NCBI GenBank assembly: GCA_937888905.1
Contig: CALATA010000004.1
Span: forward strand, 124,001 to 188,000
Length of the DNA: 64,000 nucleotides
Direction of reading: 5' to 3'
DNA from: Terrimonas sp937888905
Lineage (GTDB): Bacteria; Bacteroidota; Bacteroidia; Chitinophagales; Chitinophagaceae
This document shows, piece after piece, positions 35,644-45,900 of the stretch (the stretch's first letter is position 1; every line of letters starts with the position of its first letter). The notes under the pieces are model-generated. The model was given only the letters and a program-made list of their open reading frames with translations. It ran no database searches and was not told the DNA's origin. The position numbers and the translations under genes were made by a program.

Positions 35644-35672
35644 TCTTTATTGTGTTTTAGCGTTAAAACGAT

Positions 35673-36107
35673 TTATTCAGTTACTTCTACCTGGAAGTCC
35701 AGGTCTTGTGAGTTCTCCGGCAATGTGTTGGCTTTTACCGTTACATGTTTGCGGTGAGGGCCGACTGTCTGGTTCTTGCTGTCGAAGTTGGCTTTGATCA
35801 CACCTTCCTGGCCCGGAGCAAATGGTTCCTTCGGTGTATCGGCTACCGTGCAGCCACAACCGGGTGTTACCGATTCGATCACCAGGTTTTTGGTACCGCT
35901 GTTGCGGAAACGGAAGGCTACTTCCACCACTTGTCCCTGTTTCACCTTGCCCATATCTACAAATGTAGAGTCAAGCCATTGAATGGAGGTAAAGTTGGCG
36001 CTGTCTTTCAGCATCTGTTCTTTTTGCTCCAGGGAGGTTTTCTTATCGGTTTCGCCGCAAGCGATCAAAAGGGTAGCGGCAAATCCCGCCAGTAGTAATT
36101 TCTTCAT
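35673..36107 (-). CDS. DUF1573 lipoprotein
   Basis: This 144-residue lipoprotein (LIAC, Cys17) has a single Ig-like DUF1573 domain with the pattern VDMGKVKQGQVVEVAFRFRNSGTKNL, then VTPGCGCTVADTPKEPFAPG, and a C-terminal strand. DUF1573 domains are common in Bacteroidota envelope proteins and are of unknown function. The CGC motif (Cys-Gly-Cys) is typical of the family. A TAACTTTG box precedes the gene. It lies between nusB and yajC on the same strand. Confidence 0.9.
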   Translation of the reverse strand: MKKLLLAGFAATLLIACGETDKKTSLEQKEQMLKDSANFTSIQWLDSTFVDMGKVKQGQVVEVAFRFRNSGTKNLVIESVTPGCGCTVADTPKEPFAPGQEGVIKANFDSKNQTVGPHRKHVTVKANTLPENSQDLDFQVEVTE

Positions 36108-36130
36108 ATTCCTTTTTCAATTGTGCGTTG

Positions 36131-36138
36131 CAAAGTTA
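36131..36138 (-). promoter_or_regulatory. Bacteroidota -7 box for the DUF1573-yajC unit
   Basis: The minus strand reads TAACTTTG (TAnnTTTG), 24 bases before the DUF1573 start and after the nusB stop. This suggests separate initiation from nusB. Confidence 0.45.
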
Positions 36139-36157
36139 GGGGTATCGCGGAAATAGG

Positions 36158-37087
36158 TCAGGATATCTTGCGGTGGTCAACCTTCCGCATTTTTCCCTGT
36201 GCCACCAGGTCTTTGTGAATATTATCCAGGATGCCATTCACAAATTGTCCGCTTTGTTGTGTGCTGTATTCTTTTGCCAGATCGATGTATTCGTTGATCG
36301 TCACTTTCGGAGGAATAGTCTCGAAGTAGAGAAATTCGCTCACGCCCATTTCCATCAGGATCATGTCGAGCAGGGCGATCCGTTCGGGATCCCAGTTTTT
36401 GAGTTTGGGAACGATGAGTTCCTGCAGATATTCTCTTTTATCGATCACGGTCTGCAACAGGCTCTTGGCAAACTGTTCCTTATCGGGGCTCAGCATCTGG
36501 TTGAACAGCAACTGACCGGGTTTCTGAAGATAACCAACGAGCAATTGGATCACCATTTCCCCGTCATCATCCCAATTGGAAAAGAGTTCTTCGATATGGC
36601 TGGTGAAGTTTTCCGAACCGAGCAGGAGATCATTGAAAATAAATTCAAGAATTTTTCGCTCGTCGCCTTTCTCACGTGTGGCATCTGCGATATACGCGCG
36701 GTATTCAGGAGTGTCTTTGAGTTGCAGGTATACTTTGCGGATCAGTTCAAGGTCTGTGCGTTGTACGGGTTTGTCTTTGCCCACCTGTGCAATGAACTGC
36801 GGATCTTCGAGGATCTTCCAGAGCAGTTCGTTGCCCGCCAGTTTGGTGTTGACATTGAGGTCTTCAGCCGAGGGCAAATGTTTGCTTGCACGCTGATGAG
36901 CATCTTTTTCCGCGTAGCGGGCTACTTCTGTCAGGAACCAGATCAGGTAAACAAACAGGGAACGGGTCTGATCAAAATGTTGTTGTAAGATTTTCCGGGG
37001 CTCGCCGGGTTTCGCTTCGGTCTCCAGGGTCGATACAGTATAGAGTGATTGCATCACTTTTACCCGTATGTTTCTTCTACTGATCAT
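36158..37087 (-). CDS. nusB: Transcription antitermination factor NusB, long form
   Basis: NusB joins NusA, NusE and NusG in antitermination on rRNA operons. The 309-residue protein begins MISRRNIRVKVMQSLY, which aligns with the normal NusB N-terminus. A Bacteroidota-type insertion extends the middle, and the C-terminal half (about 190-305) has the canonical helices, including DPERIALLDMILMEMGVSEFLYFETIPPKVTINEYIDLAKEYS. Typical proteobacterial NusB is about 140 residues. The start at 37087 is chosen over 37120, which adds 11 residues. A TATATTTG box lies 20 bases upstream. Confidence 0.95.
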   Translation of the reverse strand: MISRRNIRVKVMQSLYTVSTLETEAKPGEPRKILQQHFDQTRSLFVYLIWFLTEVARYAEKDAHQRASKHLPSAEDLNVNTKLAGNELLWKILEDPQFIAQVGKDKPVQRTDLELIRKVYLQLKDTPEYRAYIADATREKGDERKILEFIFNDLLLGSENFTSHIEELFSNWDDDGEMVIQLLVGYLQKPGQLLFNQMLSPDKEQFAKSLLQTVIDKREYLQELIVPKLKNWDPERIALLDMILMEMGVSEFLYFETIPPKVTINEYIDLAKEYSTQQSGQFVNGILDNIHKDLVAQGKMRKVDHRKIS

Positions 37088-37106
37088 GTAAGAACTTTTG
37101 AAGCCG

Positions 37107-37114
37107 CAAATATA
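37107..37114 (-). promoter_or_regulatory. Bacteroidota -7 box for nusB
   Basis: The minus strand reads TATATTTG (TAnnTTTG), 20 bases upstream of the nusB start. The 5' leader would be very short. Confidence 0.45.
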
Positions 37115-37152
37115 GGGCAAACGAGCCGTTTACCGAAGGGTCGCGCAATAAT

Positions 37153-37178
37153 AAAGGGTATCTTTTCAGATACCCTTT
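37153..37178 (-). terminator. Hairpin terminator after the 1111-residue metalloprotease gene
   Basis: The arms AAAGGGTATC (37153-37162) and GATACCCTTT (37169-37178) enclose a 6-base loop. The T-rich flank is short, so it may be a weaker terminator. Confidence 0.65.
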
Positions 37179-37238
37179 AAATCGAAGGTTGGTTTGGGTT
37201 TACGCAGGTGTTACCTGCCTGGTTTACTTTCTTCTATA

Positions 37239-40200
37239 TTATAATTTGGTGATCTTAAGTGTAAGTACTTCACTTCCATCGCGCAGTTGTACATAGTATA
37301 CACCTGCTGCGAGTCCTTTGAGGCTGATATTTTCCACATTCACACCCCGCTGCCAGCGCAGTGCGGTGCGGCGTACCACGGCACCTGCGCCATTGACCAG
37401 GATCAGGTCGCCCTGGCCCGTTTTATCGGCCACGATTTCCAGCGTTCCCTGTTCCCTGGCCGGGTTGGGGTATACAGACCAGCGCAGTCTGCCGCTTTGC
37501 TGCGGTGTTACAGTGGCAACATTGGTATAACTGAATTTGCCATCGATATCTACTGCTTTGATCCGGTAATAAGCTGTTGTGGCCAGCGGACTGACGTCGG
37601 TAGATGTATAATTGATCCGTGCATTGCTTACAAACGCTGCAGGTACGGTGTGCAGGGTGGTAAAGCTGATACCATCAGCGGAACGTTCGATCTCGAAATG
37701 ACTGCTGTTGGATTCTGTTGCAGTAGACCAATACAATTTTACAGCATTGGCAGATTCCCATACAGCCGTCAGCGGCAGCAGTTGCACCGGCAATGGCACG
37801 AAGACATTTACCGATACTGCATTCTTGCTGAGGTTTCCGCAACGTGTAGCCGGATTGTTTTGCAGATCGTTGGTCAATGCAGACAGCGGACCGCCTACAT
37901 AAGCATTGAGTGTTGCGGTGTTGAAATCGGTGGCAAGATAGGAGAACCCGTATACGGTATAAGTACCGGAAGGGAACGTACCCGCATTGGTCAGGTTCGG
38001 TGTGGTGAGAATAGCCACGATGTTACCCGTAGCGTTGTTAACCACTACGTAGCGGTAATTGTACTCAAGACCTGGCTGGAGGTAGCCGGATACCACATCA
38101 CCGCCTGCAGGTGCAGATACCAATGAAATGGTATAGTTCAGTGGCAGGGTAGGTTGCGTTGAAGAGAACGTACCGATCACGAGGGAGTACCGAACACCTG
38201 CAAGCAGGTTGGCAGAGATCGTGTTACTGATATTAACATTGGAACCATTAAAGGTACCGTTGGACGCGACAAGGTTTCCGCAGGGAGCACCGGGGTTGAA
38301 GTCACCGCTGTAAACATTCATCATGAATGTGCCGGTATTTTTCTGGAATCCGTATGCGCCGCTGACTGGTACCTGGAAATTATAAATGTCGTAGCGCATC
38401 TGGTTGCCGTTGTAATTGGTACAGCCGCCGGTAACGGAATTATTCACCGCAGTCGTACTGTTGAGATCACTCGTAGTGAGTGTACCGGAAATAGGCATGA
38501 TCGGATCGCCGTAGTTCGGCGCGATCGACAGGTTGAGTGCCGCATTACCCGGTCCTGCACTCACTGTTGCGGCCGGAGTAAGCGTCGCGCCTTCAGCCCC
38601 GCAGGCGGAGGTAATCGTAATATTGGCGGTATTGATGTTATAGAAAATATTCTCCGCAGAGCGCACCATGATGCGACCTGATGTGGTGGGAATATTGGGA
38701 ACGACTACCGTGGTTGAGCCGTTATTGGGAACCGAAGCGGCCAGCACATAACTGAAATTATTGCCACCATCGGGTGAGAAAAGAACACGGACGTTGGGAC
38801 TGTTGAATGGCGCCGAAGCGGTAATGCCGTTTGTCCAGGTGATGGTCATGGTGTTGGTACCATTGGCTACGTAGGTGGTGGGTGTATTCTGTGATGTAAC
38901 GACGAAAGCACCACTGGTCGTGTTAACATTTACTGCAATATCGGCTTGCGAGTTACAACCGCCTCCGGATGCATTGTCGCGTACATTCACACGGAAGTTA
39001 AGGGTGCGGTCCACACTGGAAAGCACTTCATAAGTTGGTGTAAAACCGGCAATCACACTCGCGATATTGGGAAGATAGCGGGTAGGAGAACTGTTGGGAG
39101 GGAATGAACGGAAGTTAGCACCCGTTGTTGAAAATGCAGAAGGTGCCGCAGATGAAGTGCCAACGTCCATTTGTTCCCAGGTATAGCTCAGGTTGTTGCC
39201 GTTGGCATCCGATGTCTGACAGGTAAGTACAAACGGTGTACTTGGGGGAATGGTGTAAGAAGAAGCGGCCACGGTTACCACCGGGGCTACATTCTGCAAT
39301 ACTGTGCGTACCGCGCAGCTATTGCCGGTGCCTGTCGTTGCATAGGTTGCTATCTGCTGTACGTTGCCAACATGGAAATAGAGATCGGATCCTTGTTGGT
39401 AGGAGTTGTTGGTACAAACGCCTGCATAAGCCATGAGCGTAGAACCTCCACCGGGTTCCCATGAGGTACCGGCTGAAACGTTGCTGCCGCATGATCCGTT
39501 GGTAGCAGAAAAGCTGTGTGTGGCGCTGAACTCGTGCGCCAGTTCGTGGGCAACGGTTCCATCGAATGCGGGACCTTGCGGACCCTGTACAGGGTTGGCA
39601 CCGAAGCCAAAGCTCAGGCCCGCGCCGCCGCGACCTTTGCCGGTATTGCAAACGGCGTTCAATTGCGCAAGACCGCCGTTCCATCCGTTATGGAAAACGA
39701 TACCGAGATCATAGCCGTTTACCGTGTATACACTGTTGAGCGCAGCATTATTAGCATCTAATACGCCGGAATTAAGTGTGGTGGTAGTATAAGGATCCGA
39801 TGTGGCATCGGTAAAAATGACAGGAGTAATATCCACCAGGTTAAACCGGATGGTGGCATCTCTTTCATAAATGGCATTGACCGTGTTAACCGTGGTGGTA
39901 ATATAAGTAAGCGCATTGCTCACCGATCCTGCCCAGGCGGTATATTCTCCGGTGGCGGCCACAGCCAGGCGATAGGTACGCAATTGACAATCGCCGGCAT
40001 TCACGCGGGCGCCCGAGGTTGCCTCATCGTGTTGCGGCTCGTCATTTACGCCACAGGCAAGCGGAACCGGTGGTACCACGTCCCTGGTATAGTAAACGGC
40101 GTGCAGACGGTTGTTTTCCTCGTCAACCGGGTTGAAATAAACGGTTTGGTCTTTTGTAAACAGAATACCGGTGATGCCGTTGCCGGCTATGGTGATACGG

Positions 40201-40574
40201 CCCAGGCTGCTGCCGGTAGCGGGGTCAATAAGTTGATAAGTCTTTACGTCGGGAATACGCGCCTGCAGCGAAGGTACAAGGATGGAAGATTCTACCAGTT
40301 CGGCAGCAATCTGTGAGCCGTCTGGCAGGGGAAAGCTCATGATCGGGCCTTTGGCGCCGCGACCGGCTTCGGCGGCCTGCTGGCTGCCCTGAAGCAGGCT
40401 GGTATTTAAACGCAGCAACCGGAATTTATCGGGTAATGTCCCCCGGTTCGTACCCACAGCCTGGCGCTGGTTGGTGACGGATTCTTCCTGCCATAGTGAC
40501 TGGGAGTAGAGCGGCAGGGTGAATAAAAACGAGAAAAGAAGGGCCAGTAGCCCGGGTGTGTAGCGTTGTCTCAT
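37239..40574 (-). CDS. Secreted reprolysin-type (M12B) zinc metalloprotease with T9SS sorting domain
   Basis: This 1111-residue protein has a signal peptide (cleavage near LPLYSQ, residue 25), a propeptide (to about 195), a reprolysin-like domain with HELAHEFSATH (His343, His347, His353; Glu344 catalytic) and a following Met-turn region (STLMAYAGVC), Ig/fibronectin-like beta domains, and a T9SS type A C-terminal domain (SVYPNPAREQGTLEIV, then GVYYVQLRDG near the end). It is expected to be secreted by Sec and then T9SS and anchored or released. Its N-terminal 430 residues are paralogous to those of the protease at 42963. The coding strand points away from groES. Confidence 0.93.
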   Translation of the reverse strand: MRQRYTPGLLALLFSFLFTLPLYSQSLWQEESVTNQRQAVGTNRGTLPDKFRLLRLNTSLLQGSQQAAEAGRGAKGPIMSFPLPDGSQIAAELVESSILVPSLQARIPDVKTYQLIDPATGSSLGRITIAGNGITGILFTKDQTVYFNPVDEENNRLHAVYYTRDVVPPVPLACGVNDEPQHDEATSGARVNAGDCQLRTYRLAVAATGEYTAWAGSVSNALTYITTTVNTVNAIYERDATIRFNLVDITPVIFTDATSDPYTTTTLNSGVLDANNAALNSVYTVNGYDLGIVFHNGWNGGLAQLNAVCNTGKGRGGAGLSFGFGANPVQGPQGPAFDGTVAHELAHEFSATHSFSATNGSCGSNVSAGTSWEPGGGSTLMAYAGVCTNNSYQQGSDLYFHVGNVQQIATYATTGTGNSCAVRTVLQNVAPVVTVAASSYTIPPSTPFVLTCQTSDANGNNLSYTWEQMDVGTSSAAPSAFSTTGANFRSFPPNSSPTRYLPNIASVIAGFTPTYEVLSSVDRTLNFRVNVRDNASGGGCNSQADIAVNVNTTSGAFVVTSQNTPTTYVANGTNTMTITWTNGITASAPFNSPNVRVLFSPDGGNNFSYVLAASVPNNGSTTVVVPNIPTTSGRIMVRSAENIFYNINTANITITSACGAEGATLTPAATVSAGPGNAALNLSIAPNYGDPIMPISGTLTTSDLNSTTAVNNSVTGGCTNYNGNQMRYDIYNFQVPVSGAYGFQKNTGTFMMNVYSGDFNPGAPCGNLVASNGTFNGSNVNISNTISANLLAGVRYSLVIGTFSSTQPTLPLNYTISLVSAPAGGDVVSGYLQPGLEYNYRYVVVNNATGNIVAILTTPNLTNAGTFPSGTYTVYGFSYLATDFNTATLNAYVGGPLSALTNDLQNNPATRCGNLSKNAVSVNVFVPLPVQLLPLTAVWESANAVKLYWSTATESNSSHFEIERSADGISFTTLHTVPAAFVSNARINYTSTDVSPLATTAYYRIKAVDIDGKFSYTNVATVTPQQSGRLRWSVYPNPAREQGTLEIVADKTGQGDLILVNGAGAVVRRTALRWQRGVNVENISLKGLAAGVYYVQLRDGSEVLTLKITKL

Positions 40575-40728
40575 ACAGGGTTATTAATAGTAGCAGAATT
40601 TGGAGGAAAATTACCGTAATCCCGTCATAGTACGTGAAAAATTGTCCGGTAAATTTTGCCACCGGGCTGCCGGTTTCTGCCAAAAATGAAAAAATGACCG
40701 TTAAAAATCAACTGGCATACAATTAGAC

Positions 40729-40736
40729 TACCTTTG
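40729..40736 (+). promoter_or_regulatory. Bacteroidota -7 box for groES-groEL
   Basis: The sequence TACCTTTG (TAnnTTTG) lies 56 bases before the groES start. Transcription would begin close to 40743, so a small hairpin CCCGC-AAAAATG-GCGGG (40741-40757) would sit at the 5' end of the message. No CIRCE operator (TTAGCACTC-N9-GAGTGCTAA) is present. Confidence 0.5.
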
Positions 40737-40791
40737 CCGTCCCGCAAAAATGGCGGGTATTGTCATTAAAAATTCAAAAATCAATACAACT

Positions 40792-41073
40792 ATGGCTAAA
40801 AAAGTCAATGTTACCCCGCTTCACGACAGGGTAATTGTAAAAGCCGCCGCTGCTGAGGAAAAGACTTCAGGTGGCATCATCATCCCCGATACTGCTAAAG
40901 AAAAACCCCAGCGTGGTACTGTGATAGCAGCAGGTCCTGGTAAAAAAGACGAGCCTGTGACCGTTAAATCCGGCGATACTGTATTGTATGGCAAATATGC
41001 AGGTACTGAGATCCAGATCGACGGTGAAGAATACCTGATCATGCGCGAGTCGGATATCCTGGCTATCGTATAA
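40792..41073 (+). CDS. groES: Co-chaperonin GroES
   Basis: GroES is the lid of the GroEL chamber. The 93-residue protein starts MAKKVNVTPLHDRVIVK and contains the mobile loop EEKTSGGIIIPDTAKEKPQ and the C-terminal GEEYLIMRESDILAIV. The length is normal. An in-frame ATG at 40750 would add 14 residues of 5' leader and is rejected. groEL follows after 90 bases that hold a repeat with a palindrome. Confidence 0.97.
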   Translation: MAKKVNVTPLHDRVIVKAAAAEEKTSGGIIIPDTAKEKPQRGTVIAAGPGKKDEPVTVKSGDTVLYGKYAGTEIQIDGEEYLIMRESDILAIV

Positions 41074-41110
41074 TTCAAGCACATTTAAAAGAATGTTGCG
41101 ACTGATATAA

Positions 41111-41158
41111 TTGTCTAATCTTCAAATCCCGAAACTTCGGGATCAAATTTTCAAATTA
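41111..41158. repeat. TCAAATT array with ATCCCGAA-AC-TTCGGGAT palindrome
   Basis: Between groES and groEL, TTCAAAT is followed by a perfect palindrome (41126-41143, arms of 8 bases) and then ATCAAATTTTCAAATT. A similar unit at 48833-48866 has ATTCCG-AAATCC-CGGAAT followed by CAAATTTTCAAATT. Confidence 0.7.
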
Positions 41159-41163
41159 AGTAT

Positions 41164-42801
41164 ATGGCAAAGCAAATCTTCTTCGACATTGAAGCAAGAA
41201 ATAAAATGAAAAAAGGTGTTGACATACTTGCCAACGCCGTAAAAGTTACCCTCGGTCCTAAAGGCCGCAACGTGGTAATCGAGAAAAAATTCGGTGCACC
41301 TGCTGTTACCAAAGATGGTGTTACCGTAGCAAAAGAAATTGAATTGGAAGATCCCATCGAGAACATGGGTGCCCAGATGGTAAAAGAAGTAGCATCCAAA
41401 ACTGCTGACATCGCAGGTGATGGTACTACTACTGCTACCGTACTGGCTCAGTCCATCATCGCCGAAGGCCTGAAAATGGTTGCCGCCGGTGCTAACCCGA
41501 TGGACCTGAAAAGAGGTATCGACAAAGCCGTTTCATTGATCGTTGAAAACCTGAAAGGTCAAAGCCAGACTGTTGGAAGTGACAGCAAAAAAATCCAGCA
41601 GGTTGCTACCATCTCTGCCAACAACGACGAAACGATCGGCAAGCTGATCGCTGAAGCGTTCGCTAAAGTGGGCAAAGAAGGTGTGATCACTGTTGAAGAA
41701 GCGAAAGGCACCGATACTACTGTAGACGTAGTAGAAGGTATGCAATTCGACCGCGGTTACATTTCCCCTTATTTCGTTACCAACAGCGAAAAAATGGAAG
41801 CTGAACTGCAGAACCCTTACATCCTGATCTACGACAAGAAAATCTCCACCATGAAGGATATTCTGCATATCCTGGAGAAAGTGGCTCAAAGCGGCCGTCC
41901 GCTCCTGATCATCGCTGAAGATCTGGAAGGCGAAGCGCTGGCTACACTCGTGGTAAACAAACTGCGTGGCACCATTAAAGTGGCTGCTGTTAAAGCCCCC
42001 GGCTTTGGCGACCGCCGCAAGGAAATGCTCACTGACATCGCGATCCTCACTTCAGGTACCGTTATCAGCGAAGAGCTGGGTCACAAACTGGAAGGCGCTG
42101 ATCTGACCTCTCTGGGTCAGGCTGCTTCTGTAACCATCGACAAAGACAATACAACTATCGTTGGTGGCAAAGGCAAAAAAGCAGACATCGTTGCCCGCGT
42201 TAACCAGATCAAAGCGCAAATTGAGAACACTACTTCCGACTACGATAAAGAAAAGCTGCAGGAACGCCTGGCTAAACTGGCCGGTGGTGTAGCTGTACTG
42301 TATGTAGGTGCTGCCACTGAAGTGGAAATGAAAGAGAAAAAAGACCGCGTTGACGACGCCCTGCACGCTACCCGCGCTGCTGTGGAAGAAGGTATTGTAC
42401 CGGGTGGTGGCGTAGCCTATATCCGCGCAATCGAAAGCCTGGAAGCCAAAGTAAAAGGCCAGATCGCTGACGAGCAGACAGGTATGGCTATCGTACGCCG
42501 TGCACTGGAGGAGCCTATCCGCACCCTCACTGCCAACGCAGGTATCGACGGTTCTATCGTGGTGCAGAAAATCAAAGAAGGCAAAGGCGACTTTGGCTTC
42601 AACGCCCGCACTGAAACCTACGAAAACCTGTTTAAGGCAGGTGTAATCGACCCTACAAAAGTTAGCCGCGTGGCCCTGGAAAATGCCGCTTCTATCGCGG
42701 GTATGTTGCTGACCACAGAATGTGTGGTAGCCGACAAACCCAAGAAAGAAGAAGCTCCGCATGCACACGGTGCACCTGACATGGGTGGCATGGGTTATTA
42801 A
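41164..42801 (+). CDS. groEL: Chaperonin GroEL
   Basis: GroEL folds cytoplasmic proteins in an ATP-driven double ring. The 545-residue protein is full length, with the N-terminal MAKQIFFDIEARNKMKKGV, the ATP-binding GDGTTTATVLAQ (about 86-97), the apical domain through ISPYFVTNSEKM, the conserved VEEGIVPGGGVAYIRA (about 408-423), and a short C-terminal tail HAHGAPDMGGMGY in place of a long GGM repeat. It is co-transcribed with groES and followed by a strong terminator. Confidence 0.98.
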   Translation: MAKQIFFDIEARNKMKKGVDILANAVKVTLGPKGRNVVIEKKFGAPAVTKDGVTVAKEIELEDPIENMGAQMVKEVASKTADIAGDGTTTATVLAQSIIAEGLKMVAAGANPMDLKRGIDKAVSLIVENLKGQSQTVGSDSKKIQQVATISANNDETIGKLIAEAFAKVGKEGVITVEEAKGTDTTVDVVEGMQFDRGYISPYFVTNSEKMEAELQNPYILIYDKKISTMKDILHILEKVAQSGRPLLIIAEDLEGEALATLVVNKLRGTIKVAAVKAPGFGDRRKEMLTDIAILTSGTVISEELGHKLEGADLTSLGQAASVTIDKDNTTIVGGKGKKADIVARVNQIKAQIENTTSDYDKEKLQERLAKLAGGVAVLYVGAATEVEMKEKKDRVDDALHATRAAVEEGIVPGGGVAYIRAIESLEAKVKGQIADEQTGMAIVRRALEEPIRTLTANAGIDGSIVVQKIKEGKGDFGFNARTETYENLFKAGVIDPTKVSRVALENAASIAGMLLTTECVVADKPKKEEAPHAHGAPDMGGMGY

Positions 42802-42840
42802 TTCAGCCAGGAACACCGGCGCAGCCGGTTACATATTAGA

Positions 42841-42878
42841 GGAACCCCGCATGTATGGCGGGGTTCCTTCGTTTTATC
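42841..42878 (+). terminator. Intrinsic terminator of groES-groEL
   Basis: The arms GGAACCCCGC (42841-42850) and GCGGGGTTCC (42858-42867) enclose a 7-base loop and precede TTCGTTTTA. Confidence 0.85.
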
Positions 42879-42962
42879 CCCGCCCGGGGATAAATTTCGT
42901 TGGCGACTTTCCGGATTAGTGATACATTTATCCCTTAGCTAATGCCAAGAAATTAATCGCTT

Positions 42963-45900
42963 ATGAGAAAAATTTACACACTTTTTTTATGTGCCATACT
43001 GTGTGCAAGCATCACCGGTGTCAACGCACAAAACAACTTCTTCAGAAAGGCCGATCCGGCCACACTTTCCAAGAGTAAAGGCGTACGCGCCATCATCCCT
43101 TCTAAATACGAAGCGGTATCGGTAGATATTTTTGCAATGCGCAATTTCCTCTGGTCCCTTCCGGAAGAAAAATCAGTCAATGCCAACCGCGCGGCGGCTC
43201 CAGTGATCACCCTGCCCATGCCCGACGGTTCCAATGCCCGTTTCCATGTATGGGAGAGCAGTATCCAGGCACCCGGACTGGCTGCCAAGTTTCCCGAGAT
43301 CAAAACCTTCGCCGGTCAGGGTATCGATGATCCTGCTGCAACGATCCGTTTTGATTACAGCCCTTACTTCGGCTTCCGGGCACAGATTCTTTCTCCCAAT
43401 GGCCGGATCTATATCGATCCTTACGCAAAAGGAGAAACGGATAATGTTATTACTTATTACCAGCGCGACAATCTGCGCGGGCGTTCGTTCAAATGCGGCA
43501 CTGAGGACATCCCGGTTCCGGAAAACACCGCCAACCGCGTGATGGCCGGTCCCTGTCGTGGTACAGAACTGAAAACCTACCGGCTGGCCATTGCCTGTAC
43601 TGCAGAGTATGCGGCGGCAGTAGGTGGCGGTCTGGCCGGCCCTACCCATGCGGCCATCGTTACTTCTGCCAACCGTGTGAACGGTGTGTATGAAACCGAA
43701 CTGGCCGTGCGCATGGTATTGATCGCCAACAACGATCAGATCGAGTACCTGGCCAACCCCGATCCCTACAACAACGTAATCAGTTCGGCAGAACTGACCA
43801 ATAACCAGAACAACCTGAACGCGACGATCGGTGTAAATAACTATGACATTGGTCACCTGTTTACCTCCGATGATAATGGTCTGGCGTCTGTTGGGAGTGT
43901 TTGCGTATCAACCAGAAAAGCCAGCGGTGCAACCGGTAGCCCAAGCCTTATTGGCGATGGCTTCGATATCGACTACGTTGCACACGAAATAGGACACCAG
44001 TTCGGAGCAGGTCACAGCTACAACTCCAGTCAGTGTGCCAGCCCTGGCGGTTCTTATGAAGTAGGTGGTGGCACCACTATCATGGCTTATGCCGGTATCT
44101 GTGCTGCTTCAGAAAATATTCAGCCTAACAGTGATCCCATTTTCCATGCTATCAGCTTCGACCAAATCAGCAACTTCCTCACAAGTGGCGCTGGTTCGTC
44201 CTGCGGTGTTGCTACACCAACGGGTAATACATTGCCCGTGATCACGTCCATGTCTGCCAACAACCTCAGCATTCCGGTTAACACCCCCTTTACTCTTACA
44301 GCGACCGCTACGGATGCAAACGGTGACGCACTTACATATAACTGGGAAGGATGGGACGTTGGTCCTGCCGGTCCATCCTGGACTGCGGCCGCCAGCACTA
44401 ACAACCGGCCTTTGTTCCGTACACGTGTTTCCAAAACAACCGGTTCACGCACCTTCCCTGATCCGCGTGTAATTGCTGCCAACTATCCCAACAATGCAGC
44501 CCCTTCCGCAATGGACGGTCTGCGCGGTGAAATATTGCCCCAGGTAGAACGCACCATGAAATTCCGCGTGACCGTGCGTGATAACCGTGCCGCAGGTGGT
44601 GGTGTGGTTTCCGGTGGCGATGGTTGTCAGAATGCTACTGTGTTCACCGTAAATGCTATCAACTCTACACCTTTCACGGTTACATCACCCAATGGCGGAG
44701 AAAGCTATCCGGGCGGTTCTACTCAAACCGTAACGTGGAACGTATCCAATACCAACGTAGCCCCGGTCAGCGTTGCCAACGTTAAGATATCCCTGTCTAC
44801 GGATGGAGGTCTTACGTTCCCGACCGTACTGCTGGCGAGCACTGCCAATGACGGTTCTGAAGCGGTGACATTCCCTGCCATAACCAGTACTACTGCCCGT
44901 GTGAAAGTAGAAGCGATCGACAATATCTTCTTTGATATTTCCAACGCTAACTTCACCCTCACTACCCCGGTAACGGGTTTTGATTTTGGTGCGGCCACAC
45001 CGGTAACACTTAGTTGTCCTGCTCCGGCAAGCACTGCATTCACTTTCACCACTTCCGGTGTAAGCGGATTCAGCACACCGATCAATCTTACTGCAACCAA
45101 CGTGCCTGCAGGTGCCAGCGTATCTTATGCTGCCAACCCTGTAACACCTGGTACGTCGGTGACCGCCACAGTGAGCGGACTCGCTTCATTGGCTGCGGGA
45201 ACATACACGATCACTATTACCGGTACTGCAGGTGCTGTGGTTAGAACACGTGATTTGCAGATTACCATCAATCCGGGTGCAGCTCCAACAATCGGCACAC
45301 AACCTTCTGCAGTTACCTCCTGCGCAGGTTCCAATGTGAGCTTTACCGTTGCCGCAACCGGCGCTACCGGCTACCAATGGCAGGTAAGCACGGATGGTGG
45401 CACCAACTACACCAATGTTGCCGGTGCAACAACGGCGACGCTTTCACTCAATGCCATTGCAGCTACACTTAATAATAACCGTTATCGCGTAGTAGTAGCC
45501 GGTCAGTGCGGAAGTGCTGTTTCTAACCCGGCTCAGCTGACCGTGCAAACCGCTCCTGCTATTTCTGCGCAACCACAGAGTGCAACACTTTGTCTGGGCA
45601 GCAATGCTACCTTCTCTGTAACGGCTTCCGGTACAGGGATCAGCTACCAGTGGCAGCTCAGCACCGACGGTGGCGCCAACTTCAACAACATCGCGGGTGC
45701 AACCAATGCATCTGTAACGGTTAACTCTATCACCACGGGTATGAACAACTACCGTTACCGTGTAATCGTGAGTGGAACCTGTCCTTCACCGGCAACCTCC
45801 TCTGCGGCTACATTGACCGTGGTAAGTCCGCCTACAGTAGGTACCAACCCAACCAGCACGGCTATTTGTGCTACCGGTAACGTAACCTTTACGGCTTCTT

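Noticed and set aside
40600..40792. CIRCE operator before groES
   Set aside because: No TTAGCACTC/GAGTGCTAA inverted repeat is present on either strand.
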